DNA of 64,000 nucleotides. It comes from Alloascoidea africana. Its lineage: Eukaryota; Ascomycota; Alloascoideomycetes; Alloascoideales; Alloascoideaceae. A model generated the notes under the pieces. The model saw only the letters and a program-made list of their open reading frames with translations, did no database searches and was not told where the DNA came from. This document shows, one piece after another, positions 24,201 through 34,600 of the stretch (position 1 is the first letter of the stretch; every line of letters starts with the position of its first letter). The stretch spans positions 1 through 64,000 of the forward strand of contig JAKTTT010000050.1 of NCBI GenBank assembly GCA_030581615.1, read 5' to 3'. Both the position numbers and the translations under genes were made by a program.

Positions 24201-25616
24201 AGCTGAAGATGAGCGGGCAGTTAATTCTGGTTTGAGAAGATCAGGGGGAATATATTTGGAGATTGAGGACGCCTGGCTTGGGATTTGCTGTTGCTTTAAC
24301 TGTTTCTGGCCATAAGATTTGATTTCACCGAGGTTTTGATGTTGTGCACTACGTGGGGTATCACTCTCGTATTCATGTTGCAGCTCCAATACAGAGGCCG
24401 CAGCCCAGGCCTCATGGAGTTCGACTGCGAGACAAACTATGAGCCACACGACCCTGTCCAGTTGGTCAATGTGCACACTGTCTGTGAGTCCTTTGTAAGA
24501 TTTGGCCATGTTTACCAGGTCTGCCCATCGTATCAACAGGGTCTTGCGCAAACGACGGATCTGGGGGGATGCCAGGACAGTAGGAGCATTTTTGGCAATC
24601 ATTTTGGTCTCCATGAGATATTTTTTAATGCCAAAAGTGATGAATTTGATTGTGGTTTGAGAAAACGTCAAGCCTTGATCCAGACCATCATCATTGTCAA
24701 TGTCATCTACATCATCCTCTCCGTCTTCGTACTCATCATCCGCATATCCGTTAAGGTCGTTATTCTGTTCAGATGCTAAATTTTCGGGCACATGTCGAGG
24801 CAGCGAAGGAGCAATTGCCTTTGCCGTTGCTGTTGCCGTTGCTGTTACTCCTAAAGTCGGTTGAGTCTCCGACATTTGGGTCATACTAAACCCAGTAATG
24901 CCAGAAAGGTAGGAGACTTTGGAGTCATCAGAATTCTGACGAAAGTGGAGTTCTCTCGGGTTTCTGCCCATTCCAGCGTCTTTCATCTTTCTTCTTCCAT
25001 GTCGATGTCGATGGTGTTCTTCCTGTTGCTTTCTCGAGAATGGATCATACAGGAAAGCAGCAGCAGCTTTTAGCAAAATTCGCATGTAAGAGTTATCGTA
25101 TACTTTCCAGTACCTCGCGGGGACCCAACCCCTTTTCCTTTTATCAGCGCTTCCGTGGCTCAGTGATAGTAGCGATACCTCGACCCAGCCACTCTTGTCG
25201 ACATAGTGGACGAACGCAATGTCGTCCTTGTTGAAGGACAAGCAGTTGTAAATGTCCATCGTCTGGCGTTTGTACTCTGCTATCGCCTTGACCGTTGCAG
25301 CAATTGTGGCTACGGCATTGTCTGTGCTGGGGGTCTGGGCATGGAAGCGATCTCTGTCCAGATCCTGGTTGAAGTCGTATATCGAGGAAAAAGATGAGGA
25401 TGTTGAGGATGTCGTGGACCTGTGACGAGTGTGTGCCTGCCCCATTGACGGATCTGGCATCATCGCGGCATCGAAAAACTGGAGGGCGACGATGAAATAG
25501 CTGGAGGAGCCGGTGATCTGCGGCAGCGGTGTGTCTCTGCCTGGGCCGCCGTGGAGATCGTGGCCGTTGGCGTGGCCGAGGGCGTGGCCGTGGTCGTGGT
25601 CGAGCCCATTACCCAT
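21276..25616 (-). CDS. CDC25: Ras guanine-nucleotide exchange factor (Cdc25 type)
   Basis: An intronless 1446-residue protein from the first ATG (MGNGLDHDHGHALG). The order is that of Cdc25. An N-terminal SH3 domain is present (YFIVALQFFDA, then CLSFNKDDIAFVHYVDKSGWVEV and RGWVPARYWKVY), its RT loop carrying an insert of about 85 residues. A long middle region follows, then a REM domain at about 795-890 (VIGGTFEALVKHLT) and a catalytic RasGEF domain in about the last 300 residues. The latter shows LEDDKPLKLRSRILQNWI, LNNFSSLTSIMTALQSS and VPYIGLILNDLIFAHDGNP. It loads GTP on Ras to drive the cAMP-PKA pathway. Size is close to S. cerevisiae Cdc25 (1589). The frame is open to 25847 through a GC-rich segment but has no upstream ATG. 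Only 158 bp separate it from the stop of the orphan gene upstream. Confidence 0.87.
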   Translation of the reverse strand: MGNGLDHDHGHALGHANGHDLHGGPGRDTPLPQITGSSSYFIVALQFFDAAMMPDPSMGQAHTRHRSTTSSTSSSFSSIYDFNQDLDRDRFHAQTPSTDNAVATIAATVKAIAEYKRQTMDIYNCLSFNKDDIAFVHYVDKSGWVEVSLLSLSHGSADKRKRGWVPARYWKVYDNSYMRILLKAAAAFLYDPFSRKQQEEHHRHRHGRRKMKDAGMGRNPRELHFRQNSDDSKVSYLSGITGFSMTQMSETQPTLGVTATATATAKAIAPSLPRHVPENLASEQNNDLNGYADDEYEDGEDDVDDIDNDDGLDQGLTFSQTTIKFITFGIKKYLMETKMIAKNAPTVLASPQIRRLRKTLLIRWADLVNMAKSYKGLTDSVHIDQLDRVVWLIVCLAVELHEAWAAASVLELQHEYESDTPRSAQHQNLGEIKSYGQKQLKQQQIPSQASSISKYIPPDLLKPELTARSSSASLAPVRKPILTHSRSADQLLEPPRHKIPLLRKSPMANSRINELEATLISYLALFAGRIQLIDDNPFACCHVETIAKQCITICREILICIKSIPVNAAKKKVALQVIQDYITIPQLMKNVLKAIQDVVNQTLQNAGAKKEKMKLDVENAAEPGKEWQEMSKQSKLLICVSCQMIRAVAKLAYNFRKLTDTIGNFRLAEGPVYTDFGKIAIKQSEFVSYCLGHGPSANLKKFNTRRLSSNVDYLDDETRIPKWGLQPPTLRIHHLNHHHHHQYNNGNDENGTGSGANSENESSFPFSSRYSFLKSGISKSTSSLQHQWRQRALSIKRHKKQLQMEAEEESDGKGTWRGVPVDEQLLLNDEGLVIGGTFEALVKHLTNEYDFPDQLFISTFFLFFRMFASAGQLVEALIHRYHYMSTMFQPRLGLKGPKRREETIDIGETRRRMVYYSFKTWLESYWDKKRDSPFLGTIVNFANESMSLLMPIESLVILELAARLYTDLAESEEEQENESGDGIRFVRFAHTQIVPRFVEPYPYQGELLNGLLDAPSTQELERGEDNESLLLNPQQSQLLIEAVTIYRENIATIAEATGLELGLEPGSNFSLVNVLKTWQLLAETSNVDNGVYKRYMKQVTVFPHLTEFNFLDVAKQLTLIEDYLFTSIEPEEFLNQNFEKKNKHLNQAPNFNRILLFSNQLSCLVCGSILEDDKPLKLRSRILQNWIHIAHSCLELNNFSSLTSIMTALQSSAISRIARIWHLLPETDIKLFNELVKLITPDKNFGVYRGYLKNVDERSCCVPYIGLILNDLIFAHDGNPKYRNITPGVKDKEGFGDGNLAQPAKVINFEKYRIMTKIIGGMQRFQLASKFSDDGGNGIPMNGDAGDKTIKYSDIEPILKMQEWLFYEMWRYHSGGGDDPLDKYWRISQFIEPPSSSPKTMPQLEVTALVEDDELESEAIGEEDKVSDQTCTRNGSQPQLRVQVST

Positions 25617-25774
25617 GGTGTGTTGCGGGCGGTGGGAGTGGGAGGAAGAAGGAGGCTGCGGTCGCACTTGTTGTCGCGCCAGCCTGCGATGGCTGCAAGC
25701 CCCGGAGGTGCACCCGTCCACCCCTCCCGCCCTGCCGCCGCGCTGCTGGCCCCTTCCGGCACGTGTCTCGGGCA

Positions 25775-27118
25775 CTACCGCCGCTCGAAGACCCGGGCCA
25801 GCACTCGCACGCGCCCCTGCCCGCGGACCCGCTCGCCGCCGGGCCACGCCCCTGCGCCCGACACGCGCTCAAGCGTGCGCTCCAGCGTGCGTGTCAGCTT
25901 TTCCACGCTGTGCTGCACCTGGTCGATCCGCCCCGCCCGCTCGCAGACCCGGTCGCCCAGTCCCTCGTCCCACGCCTCGATCGTCCTCCTGACGAGACGC
26001 TCGCCGGCCACGAGCGCTTCGGCTTCCGAGGGTGTATTGGAGAGAGTAGACCCAGAGCTTGGAACAGGAACAGGAACAGGAACGGGAACAGACTGGCTGA
26101 GAAAGGGCGTGATGGACCTGGCGAGCGACTGGCTGCTCCATGTGTCTCCTTCGCAGGGAACACCGACACGCCCGTTCCTTGCCATTCTGGACAGGATAGG
26201 GAAAAGACATTTTAGAATGTAGAGCGAGCGAAAGTCCAGTTTCATCTGGTCCAGTAGCAAATGGCTCACATATTCCGCATCCATATCCATATCCATGTCC
26301 AGCTCCACTGGTAATGGCAGAGGTATCTTGGTAACTGGCAGCAACGGTGTAGGACGTTCTCGCAAATACTGCTTGACGACTCCGAGTAAACCATCCGTAG
26401 TCTCGTAATGGCTCCTGGAAGTTAATCTTTGGGCCCAATCCAGGTCGTTCTTTAACTCACGGTTCAGGCGAAATTCACTACTTTCTTCTCGCATGGCATC
26501 AATCAACTGTTTCCAAAGTTCCCAGATTTGGGTATTTCCAACATTTTTGTTCAAACGTTGTTCATTAACTCTGTTCTCCAACTTTGGTGATAAAAGGACT
26601 TGCTTGGTCCGGGGTAGCACTGCCGTTAATTGTTCCGTTAAAACTCGTTCTGATTTGAATTGGGCGTGTTGATCATTGACCCTATAACCATCTAGATCTA
26701 TGTCATTTAGCGTCCGAACATAGACTAGCTTGTTCCTATATCCCCGCGAATCCAGCTGCTTGAACTTTTCATACACAATTCTCATCCACTCTCTGTTGTC
26801 ACATATAAGGTACAGTTTTTCGATTTTGGTCCCAGCATCGCTGCTCAACATGCTGTGGACAGTATTCATCCATGACCCGCTTCCCGTACCCAACGAGACG
26901 AACTGGACCGTTTCTTGCTTGCAAACATTTACCAGAATCGTAAAGTCTGTATCTGGTAAAAGTCTTGTAAGAAGATGATTGTAAAGCGACTTGTGGCGTT
27001 CTTCTTCAACGCATTCGTTATACACACTTGAATAGTACTCCACATCAAAGGCGTAGATAGCCATACTAGAGTGCCCTAGGTTCAGTTTATAGATTATCCG
27101 CTTTGCCAACTCATCCAT
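25775..27118 (-). CDS. uncharacterised 447-residue protein
   Basis: I recognise no named family. The N-terminal half looks like a globular alpha/beta fold. FVSLGTGSGSW followed by KIEKLYLICDNREW is reminiscent of a Rossmann or methyltransferase nucleotide-binding strand-loop, but that is only a hint. The middle carries dipeptide runs (DMDMDMD, then PVPVPVPVP). The C-terminus is Arg/Gly-rich, with the repeated phrase TLERTLERV, and is encoded by unusually GC-rich DNA unlike the AT-richer N-terminal half. The start is an ATG at 27118. CDC25 follows on the same strand after 158 bp, so the two might share transcription or overlap at their UTRs. Being open for 447 codons with a clear composition gradient supports a real gene. 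Confidence 0.65.
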   Translation of the reverse strand: MDELAKRIIYKLNLGHSSMAIYAFDVEYYSSVYNECVEEERHKSLYNHLLTRLLPDTDFTILVNVCKQETVQFVSLGTGSGSWMNTVHSMLSSDAGTKIEKLYLICDNREWMRIVYEKFKQLDSRGYRNKLVYVRTLNDIDLDGYRVNDQHAQFKSERVLTEQLTAVLPRTKQVLLSPKLENRVNEQRLNKNVGNTQIWELWKQLIDAMREESSEFRLNRELKNDLDWAQRLTSRSHYETTDGLLGVVKQYLRERPTPLLPVTKIPLPLPVELDMDMDMDAEYVSHLLLDQMKLDFRSLYILKCLFPILSRMARNGRVGVPCEGDTWSSQSLARSITPFLSQSVPVPVPVPVPSSGSTLSNTPSEAEALVAGERLVRRTIEAWDEGLGDRVCERAGRIDQVQHSVEKLTRTLERTLERVSGAGAWPGGERVRGQGRVRVLARVFERR

Positions 27119-27926
27119 CGTTTATTCACTTGTGCCTATACTGAACTCTGTTTGTAATCCTTTTTAATGTGCTGAATGGAAAGGTCGTTCAGCAAGTATA
27201 GTTGAAGCCAAAGGCACATTTTCTCATTGCATAAACGCCCAGCTTTGCTGGAATCTAATGTTGACATACATAAACACCCTATTCTCACCAATGTTAGACC
27301 ATGATACAATGAAACACCAAAAAAAAAAACGATGGGAAGCAAAGAGGCTGTGTGTGTAAAGCTCTATTCTCATATCACCAATCTTTTGTTTTCTTTTTCG
27401 TCCTCCGTATTCTCGGAAACCCAACTGTTCAAAACTTAACTTTGAACCGATCCTTTCCAACGCTATTGTCAGGGCAACGATGATCAACATGTATAGAAAG
27501 ATGCCAAAATGGAAGAAAACGGCCAAAAAAACAAACTGTTTAGCTTAAGGAGTCAGTTCATACTACTAATCTAGTTTTCATCATAGCCTGTGTACGCCAT
27601 CAGTAACTGGTAAGCAATCATTATCTTTGCTTGTTATATAAACAAGACAAGCAAAAACTCAAAAAACAAAACTAACAAAAAATAACAGATAGCTAATTCC
27701 AACCAACTTCTTTCCAGTTCACAAGGATTCAAATGAATAAATTACAAAAGTGTATAAAACAAAAATATTGAAAAAAAGGAAAAGGCCAGCAATGTGAGAA
27801 AATATTACCTTTGAACCAGAAAGCAATAGGCAAAGTAAAGAACAACCAAAGCAAACGAACAAGAAAGGAAAAAAAAAATAAGGAAGAGGTGACTTTGATT
27901 CTCAAAACTGTAAACATGAACAGTAC
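27119..27926. other. intergenic between STE20 3' end and the orphan gene
   Basis: This stretch holds the promoter of the orphan gene next to 27118 and A-rich sequence after the STE20 stop. No frame here is convincing, and I see no RNA gene. Confidence 0.55.
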
Positions 27927-30900
27927 TCAAGATTTGAAATTATCTCGATTCTTTGCAAGCCTTATCAACGAAGCGAGAGAAGATACAGGCCCAGCGTTTA
28001 AAATAAACGGATCTTCCAGAAGCTCTTTTGCAGTCGCCCGCTCAGCAGGAGACACTCGAAGTGCTCTATTCAAAAAAGTCCGAAACTCAGAGCTTAGCGA
28101 ATCTGGATCCTTTAGTTTAGGCGTACCATTCGTGGCAATCAGATAAAGCGCTCGCAAGGGGGCTTCGTTCAGATATGGAGGCTCTCCCTCAACCATCTCA
28201 ATAGCCATAATTCCAAGGGACCACACGTCCACTTTAGGACCGTACGCCTCCTGATATATAACCTCCGGAGCCATCCAATACGGCGTCCCGACCATTGTTC
28301 TTCTCTTTAAATTCCGCTCATTGAGTTTAACACAAAACCCAAAATCGGTGAGTTTGATATCCCCAGTTGCAGAAAGCAGAATGTTATCCGATTTGATGTC
28401 CCGGTGGATAACTCCTTTATCATGTAAAAAGGACAACCCTTGTAGCGTCTCCCTACAAACTGCTCCAATCTGGGACTCTGTCATGATACTGCAAGTTACG
28501 ATATCCGTTAGCGGTCCACCTTCCATACATTCCATGACTACCCAAAGCGAAACCTCGCTTCCTTGGTCAGAGACAAGAAATGAATCGATAAAATTTACGA
28601 TATTCTTGTGTCTGCTCTCCTTAAGAACAATGATTTCATTCAAAATCAACTCCTTCTTCGATTGGACCGCAAGGTTCATCTGTTTAATCGCAACAATTTC
28701 TCCACTTCTCGTGTCAATAGCCGTATAAACACCTCCCGAGGCGCCCTGGCCTATCTTAATAAAATCGACGTATATCTTGGTTGGATCCGCTTTTGTGCAT
28801 ATTTTTTCCAATTTTGATAATATCACAGCGTATTTCTGTCGTCGTAATTCTTGCTCTTTTGCATTCGCAAGCGCCAGTTCCATCGGATCACGTCGTGATC
28901 TGGGTGAGATCGGTTGCTGTGGCTCCTCCCTCTGTCCAAGTATTTGCTGTTGTGGGTCCTTGGACGCGACTGTAATCGTTGTCTCCACAATTTTGCCCTC
29001 AGTCACGGTGTTGTCCTTAACCTCCGGCGCTGCTTTTGAAGGAGGAGTTTCCTTTTCGATATCTTGGGCTTTGCCTTCAGACTTGCTGCTCAATGTAGTA
29101 TCGATTTCGTCCTTTGGTTGTAATCTAATAGGCGGCAGCTCCTTATTTAAAATATCAAGTGTCATTGATCGGGGATTTGCCTTTGAACCAGGAGAACCAC
29201 TGTCTGTATCGCCTTCCAATAGAGATGTTATGGACAACGAATCCCCTCTTCGTATACTTTCATTTTCCGTGTCGCTTCTATGCCTATTATTAATCCGATT
29301 CCATTTGGTATTCGAATCTTCAAAAGCGGGTCCGTTGGAAAGTTTTTCCTCATCGCGAGCCCTTGACGAAACAAGAATCGGCGCGCTCAATAGCTTTTCA
29401 CCCGTAGCGCTTGCAGACTTTGAAGACAGCAGATTGTGACTGGTCTTTGATAAATGATGATGAGATTTGTTAGCATGACCCATCCCCGCAAGAAAAGGGG
29501 AGCCGGTAGCTCCAGCATTTGCAGCTTGTTTTTTCATAATGTGTACAGGAGATAAAATAAAATCATTTCTTTTGTTTTTCAAGTATTTTTCATAAGATGA
29601 AGAAGAAGATGAGGATGATGGAACCGTTTGTGGTGATTTCATAAAATGGTCTATAGGAAGTGGAGTCTTCCGCGGACTCTTGGGAGATTTGTCGCTTGAA
29701 GGGGGCTTTGGTGCTGGTCTGCTTGGAATAAACTGCTTATTCTCAATTGACTTGATCTCATATCCAATACCTATGCCTCCGACATAGGACATTACAGGCG
29801 ATGTTGTTGAGCCCAGTCTTGGAGATGATAGCAAATTCGGGTCGGCTTGTTGTAGAATTGGGGTTTTAATCTCATTTGACGGCCTTGGCGATTTTTGAAT
29901 CTGGCTAGAGTTTAAACTATCAGGTCCAAAGTATGGACTTTTGGAACCTTCAACTACGCCCGAAACATTGAATTTCCCCAAGAAAATATCATCCGAATTC
30001 TTGTTCTTCTCATTTTGATAAAAGGCAACAATGTCCACTATCGCTTGAGGATGTTCCTGTTGTTCTTTCTTTGAAATGCCACTTTCTGCAAGAAGCTTCT
30101 CCCATTCTGGAGGCAAGCCTATATACTCGCTCGTTTCAAAGTCATAAGACACATGAGTAATGTGTTTGGCATTAATCGGCTCAGAGATGCGAAAGTTGGT
30201 CCGACTGATCCTGAGACTGCCTCTATGGTTTGCGGAATAGTCCGAGAGGCCCATGCCCAGCGAGAGCGTGGGTGATAACGGATGAGATTTGTTGGAAGTC
30301 CGTCGTGGACTGAGGGCATTGAAAAAAGAACTGGGACTGTTGGTGGTAGACGTCGTCGATGCACCAGCACCATTACCACCAGCGGAAGACCGCATGGTGC
30401 TGACGAAGCTGGAAAAAGCATCTCTGACAAAATGAGACGTGCTGCCAGACCTACGATTTCGTGGATGATGAGCCGTGGAAGAAGAAGTAGCGTTGCTATG
30501 CCTCCTATTTGTGCTAACCATGGTCATATGCGAACTCCTTGGAGAAGCTAGAGCACTAGCGCTCTTTTCTAGAGAATTTGTATGGGATGCAGATGCGCTC
30601 CTGTTTCGCCGCTGGCGAACAGTGACAGGCGTGCTTTTGGATATCATTGACTTGAGAGGAGAGTTGGGAGCTGTGGGATATTTTGAACTTTTCACATCCT
30701 GGTCGTGTTGCACCTCAGCTTCGGTGTCAAGCACATCAATCTCCAACTCGTTCTCAGTTTGATCGTATTCGTCAGCCCCGGAGTCCGAGGTGCTCGTTGC
30801 CACCTCCGGAATGCTGGGGGGCCGGTCGAGGCTTTTCAGATCGTCAAAGGGGTTATTATCAGGGTCAGCTGCTGCTCCTAGGCTGGGTGTCGAGATGCTG

Positions 30901-31052
30901 GAAGGAGAAGCTTCTTCGATATCTAAGTGGTTTCTGGTTCGACTGTCAACCTCATCTGTAGAAAACAGCTGCGTAGTGACTATGGACCCTTTGCTTTTCC
31001 GCAGTCGGTGCCGTAGAGGAGGTCTCGCCTCCTGGAAGACTTCACTGCTCAT
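27927..31052 (-). CDS. STE20: p21-activated protein kinase (Ste20)
   Basis: An intronless 1041-residue PAK. A Ser/Thr-rich N-terminal half carries the Cdc42-binding CRIB domain at about 288-345 ([15 protein letters not shown], then [10 protein letters not shown]). The kinase domain (about 761-1017) shows GQGASGGVY, the VAIK lysine, HRDIKSDN at 883, DFGFC, and [10 protein letters not shown]-terminal to it, [11 protein letters not shown] matches the Gbeta-binding motif of Ste20 (SSLxPLVxLA), which couples it to the pheromone-receptor G protein. No PH domain precedes the CRIB, so Cla4/Skm1 is unlikely. Ste20 phosphorylates Ste11 in the mating, filamentation and HOG pathways at the cell cortex. 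Length is close to S. cerevisiae Ste20 (939). A CTG codon at the invariant first Leu of NILL shows CTG is leucine here. Confidence 0.93.
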   Translation of the reverse strand: MSSEVFQEARPPLRHRLRKSKGSIVTTQLFSTDEVDSRTRNHLDIEEASPSSISTPSLGAAADPDNNPFDDLKSLDRPPSIPEVATSTSDSGADEYDQTENELEIDVLDTEAEVQHDQDVKSSKYPTAPNSPLKSMISKSTPVTVRQRRNRSASASHTNSLEKSASALASPRSSHMTMVSTNRRHSNATSSSTAHHPRNRRSGSTSHFVRDAFSSFVSTMRSSAGGNGAGASTTSTTNSPSSFFNALSPRRTSNKSHPLSPTLSLGMGLSDYSANHRGSLRISRTNFRISEPINAKHITHVSYDFETSEYIGLPPEWEKLLAESGISKKEQQEHPQAIVDIVAFYQNEKNKNSDDIFLGKFNVSGVVEGSKSPYFGPDSLNSSQIQKSPRPSNEIKTPILQQADPNLLSSPRLGSTTSPVMSYVGGIGIGYEIKSIENKQFIPSRPAPKPPSSDKSPKSPRKTPLPIDHFMKSPQTVPSSSSSSSSYEKYLKNKRNDFILSPVHIMKKQAANAGATGSPFLAGMGHANKSHHHLSKTSHNLLSSKSASATGEKLLSAPILVSSRARDEEKLSNGPAFEDSNTKWNRINNRHRSDTENESIRRGDSLSITSLLEGDTDSGSPGSKANPRSMTLDILNKELPPIRLQPKDEIDTTLSSKSEGKAQDIEKETPPSKAAPEVKDNTVTEGKIVETTITVASKDPQQQILGQREEPQQPISPRSRRDPMELALANAKEQELRRQKYAVILSKLEKICTKADPTKIYVDFIKIGQGASGGVYTAIDTRSGEIVAIKQMNLAVQSKKELILNEIIVLKESRHKNIVNFIDSFLVSDQGSEVSLWVVMECMEGGPLTDIVTCSIMTESQIGAVCRETLQGLSFLHDKGVIHRDIKSDNILLSATGDIKLTDFGFCVKLNERNLKRRTMVGTPYWMAPEVIYQEAYGPKVDVWSLGIMAIEMVEGEPPYLNEAPLRALYLIATNGTPKLKDPDSLSSEFRTFLNRALRVSPAERATAKELLEDPFILNAGPVSSLASLIRLAKNRDNFKS

Positions 31053-31672
31053 GCTGTGCGATCAGGAGCAGGAGTAGGATGGGGAGAGAAGGAGAAGGAG
31101 AAGGGTGTGTGGGTAAAGAAGGTGAGAGCGCTACTGAAGCTAACCAGACCATCCCAGTTAATTGGTCACCAGCACCTTCGCCATGGCTTTCCTGAGGTTG
31201 GTATCTCGATTATGGGTTTTTGATGATATAGAACTCCTGCCGTGTTGATTTCGCAGAGACAAGCTCTCAGGGCTTGTGAGCGTCCACAGCACTTTGGGTC
31301 GACTCTATCAGTCTTCTCCCTTTCCCCAGTATTCAGCCTTTTCGTATATTGTCCGTGGACCTTTCGAAAATTACATCACAGGGAGTAAATATGGCACTAT
31401 TCGCAAGATGGCAAATGGAAATGGCACGCAACCGTCTACATGACCCTCTGCTATTTAACCATCCTTTTTTAAATTATGTGTATATGACTTCAAAATATAG
31501 ATCAAGTGAACAAGAAAACAGAAAAAATGAATGCTATGATGCCTTCCTATTTGTTGAATAAAATCATTAGCAGTAGTAGTCCTTCCAAATCTCAACATGA
31601 GCACCACCCCTCGACTGTTTTAGTCATGCAAGTTTCAATTTCAATTTCCCATCTCGTCTTCCCAAATGTCGT
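31053..31672. other. intergenic between UFD4 3' end and STE20
   Basis: It contains the STE20 promoter on the left side (G/A-rich just above 31060) and the region downstream of UFD4. The + frame at 31349-31561 has no recognisable product. Confidence 0.6.
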
Positions 31673-34600
31673 CTAAGATAATAAAAATGCCCCCAACCCC
31701 TCGTTCATGGCTTGCACAATACGACTTTTCATCTTCTCTTTGGAAGAGTAATTAGGCAGCTTGAGGTAGTTTGCACAGGTCATAACACTGGGCAAATAGT
31801 CATCAGATGTTAAATTCTCTTCATCGCTATCCTTTCGAACAACTGTAAACTGAGGCTTCAATGCTTTGAACCCTCCAATTGGTAACTTTGGACTTCCACT
31901 GACAAACTGCAAAAATTTTCGCCTCTCTTCCTTGCTGAACTCACTCATAATCTTTATAAAGTTCCGAATAGACTCACTTTCTTGAGTATAACCATGATCG
32001 GCCTTTATGACAGATGACAGGCATTCCACACTCCAATCTTCCTCACCGAGTCCAAAGAATTGCACCAATTCGCTTGGGTAAAATGATGCCATCGCAGAAT
32101 AGGGAAAGACTAGAGAAAATCCTTCATGGAAGGCCGTGATTTGTTTCTGTACGCCGCTTCCGGCAACCTTATCGATAGCCAGATCAAGGTATTCCTCAAC
32201 GTTGGAAATGTTCACATCCGAATCGCCATTTCGTGATTTTAAAGATATGTCGCTTCCAGGTAATGAAAATGAGATAGTCATGCTGCTCAAAGAAACATTG
32301 TCAACCAGAACTGTAGAATCGGAAGCTTCCTGTCCAAGCGCCTCGAGCCTCTTTTTCTCAATTACATATCTGTTCAAAAACACCAGTGATTTGTATAGGC
32401 TTCGATCTACCCGTTTCACCATTTCTAAAGTTCCAGGTATCGGAAGTCCAGCCACAGAGGCGTGAGCCATTTCGAAAAAAAGTGGATTGAAATTGAAGTC
32501 CACAATCCTATTGTCCAACAAAGACCTTGCAATAAACTTGCCAAGAATCTTGAAAAGAAGTATAATCCTTTTTGCGTTGTCGTTTTGCGATTTCCTTCCA
32601 ACTAGTGGAGCAGGGAACAGTCCATTGGGATTGAACACATATTCCCCAGCTTCATGATCTTCCTCCCTCCATAGCTTCAATTTCCTTCTGCAGAACTCTT
32701 TAGATACAGAGGCATAGAACTCGAGTGTAGGTCCTAATCCCGTTCCAACCTCGTTAAAATATTCGATCTCCAGCATATTTGGATGTGCCCCATACAACTC
32801 CATAACTTTGATTGCGCTTTGCAGAAGCTGGTTTCTTGATATTCGGACTTTCTGTCGGATCAGATTACCAAGTTGAGGAGCGTTTGACTGACTTCTGTTC
32901 TCGTTCTCTTCATTGCTGGCTTCCCATCGCTGAATTAACCTCGAATATCCAAACGATGTAGAACGCAAAAACGATATTCTCGTTTCTAATGGAAATAGAA
33001 AAGGGAAATGACTAGCAATGTAAACGCTCCACGTTGGTAGAGTACCACTTGCAATAACCAATGGCTCTTCCAGTTGACGGTTCAATTTGGCCGTCAGTTT
33101 TGAATTCAAAAACTTTGATTCAGATATGACTGGCCCAAAGAACTCCTCGCGTGCTCTCAAGTTAATTTCGTGCAAAACGTTCAGATTTTGCAAAATTGAT
33201 AATGTAACAGGGTCTCCGATTGCCTCTTCTTCTTCTTCCACTCCTACAGTGTACATGGGATCATCTCTTAAGCTTCGCTTGACGTCCGTAGATGCAGTTC
33301 TTCCAGGAGCTCTCCGAAACTTGATTGTATGCGTTTCTGTCCATATCTTTCTAGTGTCAACAAACCCCAATCTATTTTGTAGAGCCGTGTGTACAGTACC
33401 ATAAATAGTCGTTTCGCTTGGAACTTCATCTCCATTGATACAAAATTCAATATGCCAATCATCATCGGTACTTTGTGACGACCCGATATTCCTGAATAGC
33501 CCTTCTTCGCCCATTTCTTCGTCTTCCAGATCATTTGATGGACCCACAAACCTTTTGTTAAGCTTATTCATCAGCATAATTCGAGCCTTTATAAAGTTGT
33601 TGACGGACCTCAGAGTGGCGATTGCATGAACAGATATCATTAACGTTGTGTAATTCTCTGGGAAATTAGGAGCTTCTTCATCTGTACTTTTCTCATATTC
33701 TAATCGAATCTTGATTTGCTTCGCCATCAAGGCAGCACCATGTGAATTTGAACTGGATCGTGAATAAGGATAACCAGATGTAGTAATATCAAAGGATTCT
33801 GCCCGTGAAAGCGCTTCTTGGAGGCTGTTTATCAGCGACTCTACTGGAAGAAACGTGTCCCTACTTTTCGCAGTGTCTCTGTAAAAAGTTTCAATAAATG
33901 CGCGCCTCACTTCCTCACTGCCACGAAGAGTATTGATGAGTGCCTGAGATAAGCCGGAGTTGATCAGCTCGAAACTAGAAATTGCGCCTTGACTTGAGGA
34001 GGAAAAATATGTGCTAGCAAGATCGTTGAAAATGCTGGACCATTCTTGTATACTGTTCTCTGACTTCATTCTGCTGACAAGGCGCTTTAGCTTGATGTAA
34101 ATATTTTGATCATTGAATACGCCACTGTGGTCCTCCTTCAACTTATTAAACTTTTCAAGGATTTCTTTACTCAATTCAATAACTGATTTTTCAAGAGATT
34201 CGATGACTGCATGTGTACCATAGGGAGGGTATTCAGATGTACGGCTTTCCATGTCATCATCATCATCATCGTCCTCATCATCGTCTTCGTCTTCGTCTTC
34301 GTCCTCTTCGTCTTCATCTTCATCCTCGTCCTCGTCATCTTCATCTTCGTCTTCGTCTTGACCCTCGTCTTCATCCTCTTCATCGCTGTTCTCTTCATCG
34401 TCCTCATCGCCGTCTTCATTAGCATCATCATCTTCGTTACTAACGATTGTACTGCTGCGTTCTAGTTTTTTCCCGTTCTCGTCAACAGCTCCTTCAACCT
34501 TATACTTGGAATTTTCATTTGCATCCAGAGTTTCTGTTTGTACAAGATCAATGATAGACGAAATTTCATGGATAATACCTTCTCTTTCAAACTTGATGCC

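Noticed and set aside
25617-25847. 77-residue Arg/Gly-rich N-terminal extension of CDC25
   Set aside because: It begins at GTG, has no ATG, and overlaps the 3' end of the orphan gene in very GC-rich DNA where chance frames are long.
25513-26222. Three long + strand frames across the GC-rich island
   Set aside because: They are antisense to the orphan gene and CDC25, full of Arg/Pro/Ala from base composition, with no domain.
28380-28400. CUG-Ser or CUG-Ala genetic code
   Set aside because: CTG occurs at the invariant leucine of the STE20 kinase core and at a WD40 core leucine of CDC4, so CTG is Leu.
27927-31052. Cla4 rather than Ste20
   Set aside because: No PH domain precedes the CRIB, and the C-terminal Gbeta-binding motif is the Ste20 type.
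34171-34465. Met/Lys/Thr-, Ile/Val- and His-rich frames over the UFD4 acidic run
   Set aside because: They are alternative readings of the GAT/GAA microsatellite.
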